A stretch of 5,170 bases of DNA from Deltaproteobacteria bacterium (lineage in GTDB: Bacteria; Myxococcota_A; UBA796; UBA9615): the NCBI GenBank assembly GCA_029261955.1, contig JAJDAI010001024.1, forward strand, positions 1 to 5,170, in the 5' to 3' direction. Shown piece after piece: positions 4,932-5,170 of the stretch (position 1 is its first letter; each line of letters begins with the position of its first letter). Below the pieces are notes generated by a model that had not been told where the DNA came from, did not search any database, and saw nothing but the letters and a program-made list of their open reading frames with translations. The position numbers and the translations under genes were made by a program.

Positions 4932-5170
4932 GGCGCGGGCGCTTCCCCGGAATGCACGGCGAGAGCCCATGCACTCGGGGGAAGCGCCCGCATCCCGGCG
5001 GGTCGAGGAACGCTTCTGAACGGTGGCACCCGGCTTCGGGGCCACCTTGGCGATTCGGGCCATCGTCTCAATACCGAGTTCTAGAGACTCGGTCGCGGAG
5101 ACCCGAGCGGAAACGCTCGGTCGACGCGGAACGATGTGCTGCATTCGAAACAGTCCGGCTAGCGCATCAG
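4929..5170 (-). CDS. Possible small gene upstream of the SecB-like gene (partial)
   Basis: This minus-strand frame is open from the window edge (DALAGLFRMQHIVPRRP) to TAG at 4931-4929, 15 bp before the SecB-like start, so co-transcription would be possible. Candidate starts are ATG 5144 (71 aa) and ATG 5063 (MARIAKVAPKPGATVQKRSSTRRDAG, 44 aa, with GAG 4 nt upstream). The product is basic and Ser/Arg-rich with no domain I recognise. Open frames of this length are common in GC-rich DNA and four strong hairpins lie within it, so it may equally be a non-coding structured region. In SecB-linked toxin-antitoxin loci an antitoxin gene would sit here, but nothing in the sequence shows that. Confidence 0.3.
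   Translation of the reverse strand, partial: DALAGLFRMQHIVPRRPSVSARVSATESLELGIETMARIAKVAPKPGATVQKRSSTRRDAGASPECMGSRRAFRGSARA
4936..4990. repeat. Long hairpin with 13-bp perfect outer stem
   Basis: CGGGCGCTTCCCC (4936-4948) pairs perfectly with GGGGAAGCGCCCG (4978-4990). Inside, TGCA (4953-4956) can pair with TGCA (4970-4973), and GGC-GAGA-GCC (4958-4967) closes a GNRA-type tetraloop on the plus strand. It lies 22 bp upstream of the SecB-like start, without a T-run on either side. Confidence 0.65.
5022..5046. repeat. Hairpin with two-part stem
   Basis: GGTGGC (5022-5027) pairs with GCCACC (5041-5046). CCCG (5029-5032) pairs with CGGG (5037-5040) around the loop GCTT, leaving one bulged A. 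This gives ten base pairs in all. Confidence 0.55.
5073..5093. repeat. Hairpin, 7-bp stem
   Basis: ACCGAGT (5073-5079) pairs perfectly with ACTCGGT (5087-5093) around the loop TCTAGAG. Its stem word CCGAG recurs in the next hairpin. Confidence 0.5.
5103..5120. repeat. Hairpin with GAAA tetraloop, 7-bp stem
   Basis: CCGAGCG (5103-5109) pairs perfectly with CGCTCGG (5114-5120) around GAAA, a stable GNRA tetraloop if transcribed on the plus strand. It lies 10 bp from the preceding hairpin and shares the CCGAG/CTCGG stem sequence with it. Confidence 0.55.

Noticed and set aside
4918..5121. Hairpins as integron attC sites or a CRISPR array
   Set aside because: There are no GTTRRRY/RYYYAAC core pairs at the stem bases, no regularly repeated unit and no spacers.

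Overview
This is a GC-rich, gene-poor accessory region dominated by insertion sequences. Three transposase families (IS1182-like, IS5, IS66) lie within about 4.2 kb, followed by one recognisable non-transposon gene, a SecB-like chaperone. The composition and the winged-helix passenger protein in the IS66 element suggest a high-GC proteobacterium or myxobacterium (Myxococcota). That is an impression from remembered families, not a proof.

Layout. Positions 1-852 (+) hold the C-terminal part of an IS1182-type DDE transposase whose start lies outside the window; its last ~95 codons look like read-through. Positions 853-1169 are apparently non-coding but contain short repeats and DnaA-box-like words. 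Positions 1170-4281 are an IS5-family element (IS903-like ends, 19-bp imperfect terminal inverted repeats) on the minus strand. Its transposase is broken twice: by a 4-bp CACG tandem duplication that shifts the frame, and by a complete IS66-family element at 1557-3540.

The IS66-type element is sharply defined: 1984 bp, 17/19 matching terminal inverted repeats starting GTAACCGTTCAG, and a perfect 8-bp target duplication CCTCGAGG on both sides. Removing the element, one target copy and one CACG copy restores a continuous 323-residue IS5 transposase frame, so the order of nesting is certain. The element carries an apparently intact tnpC (480 aa) with no tnpA or tnpB. It also carries a convergent passenger gene for a small winged-helix-like protein.

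Right of the IS5 element, on the minus strand, is a 183-aa SecB-like protein with a good GGAG ribosome-binding site. The ~200 bp upstream of it are unusually rich in perfect stem-loops (four hairpins plus a palindrome over the ribosome-binding site). That stretch is also open in one minus-strand frame running off the window edge. It is either the end of a small upstream gene or a structured leader/RNA.

The best leads for something new are the DNA-binding-type passenger inside the IS66 element and the SecB-like gene with its hairpin-rich upstream region. No defence system, CRISPR array, tRNA or rRNA was seen.
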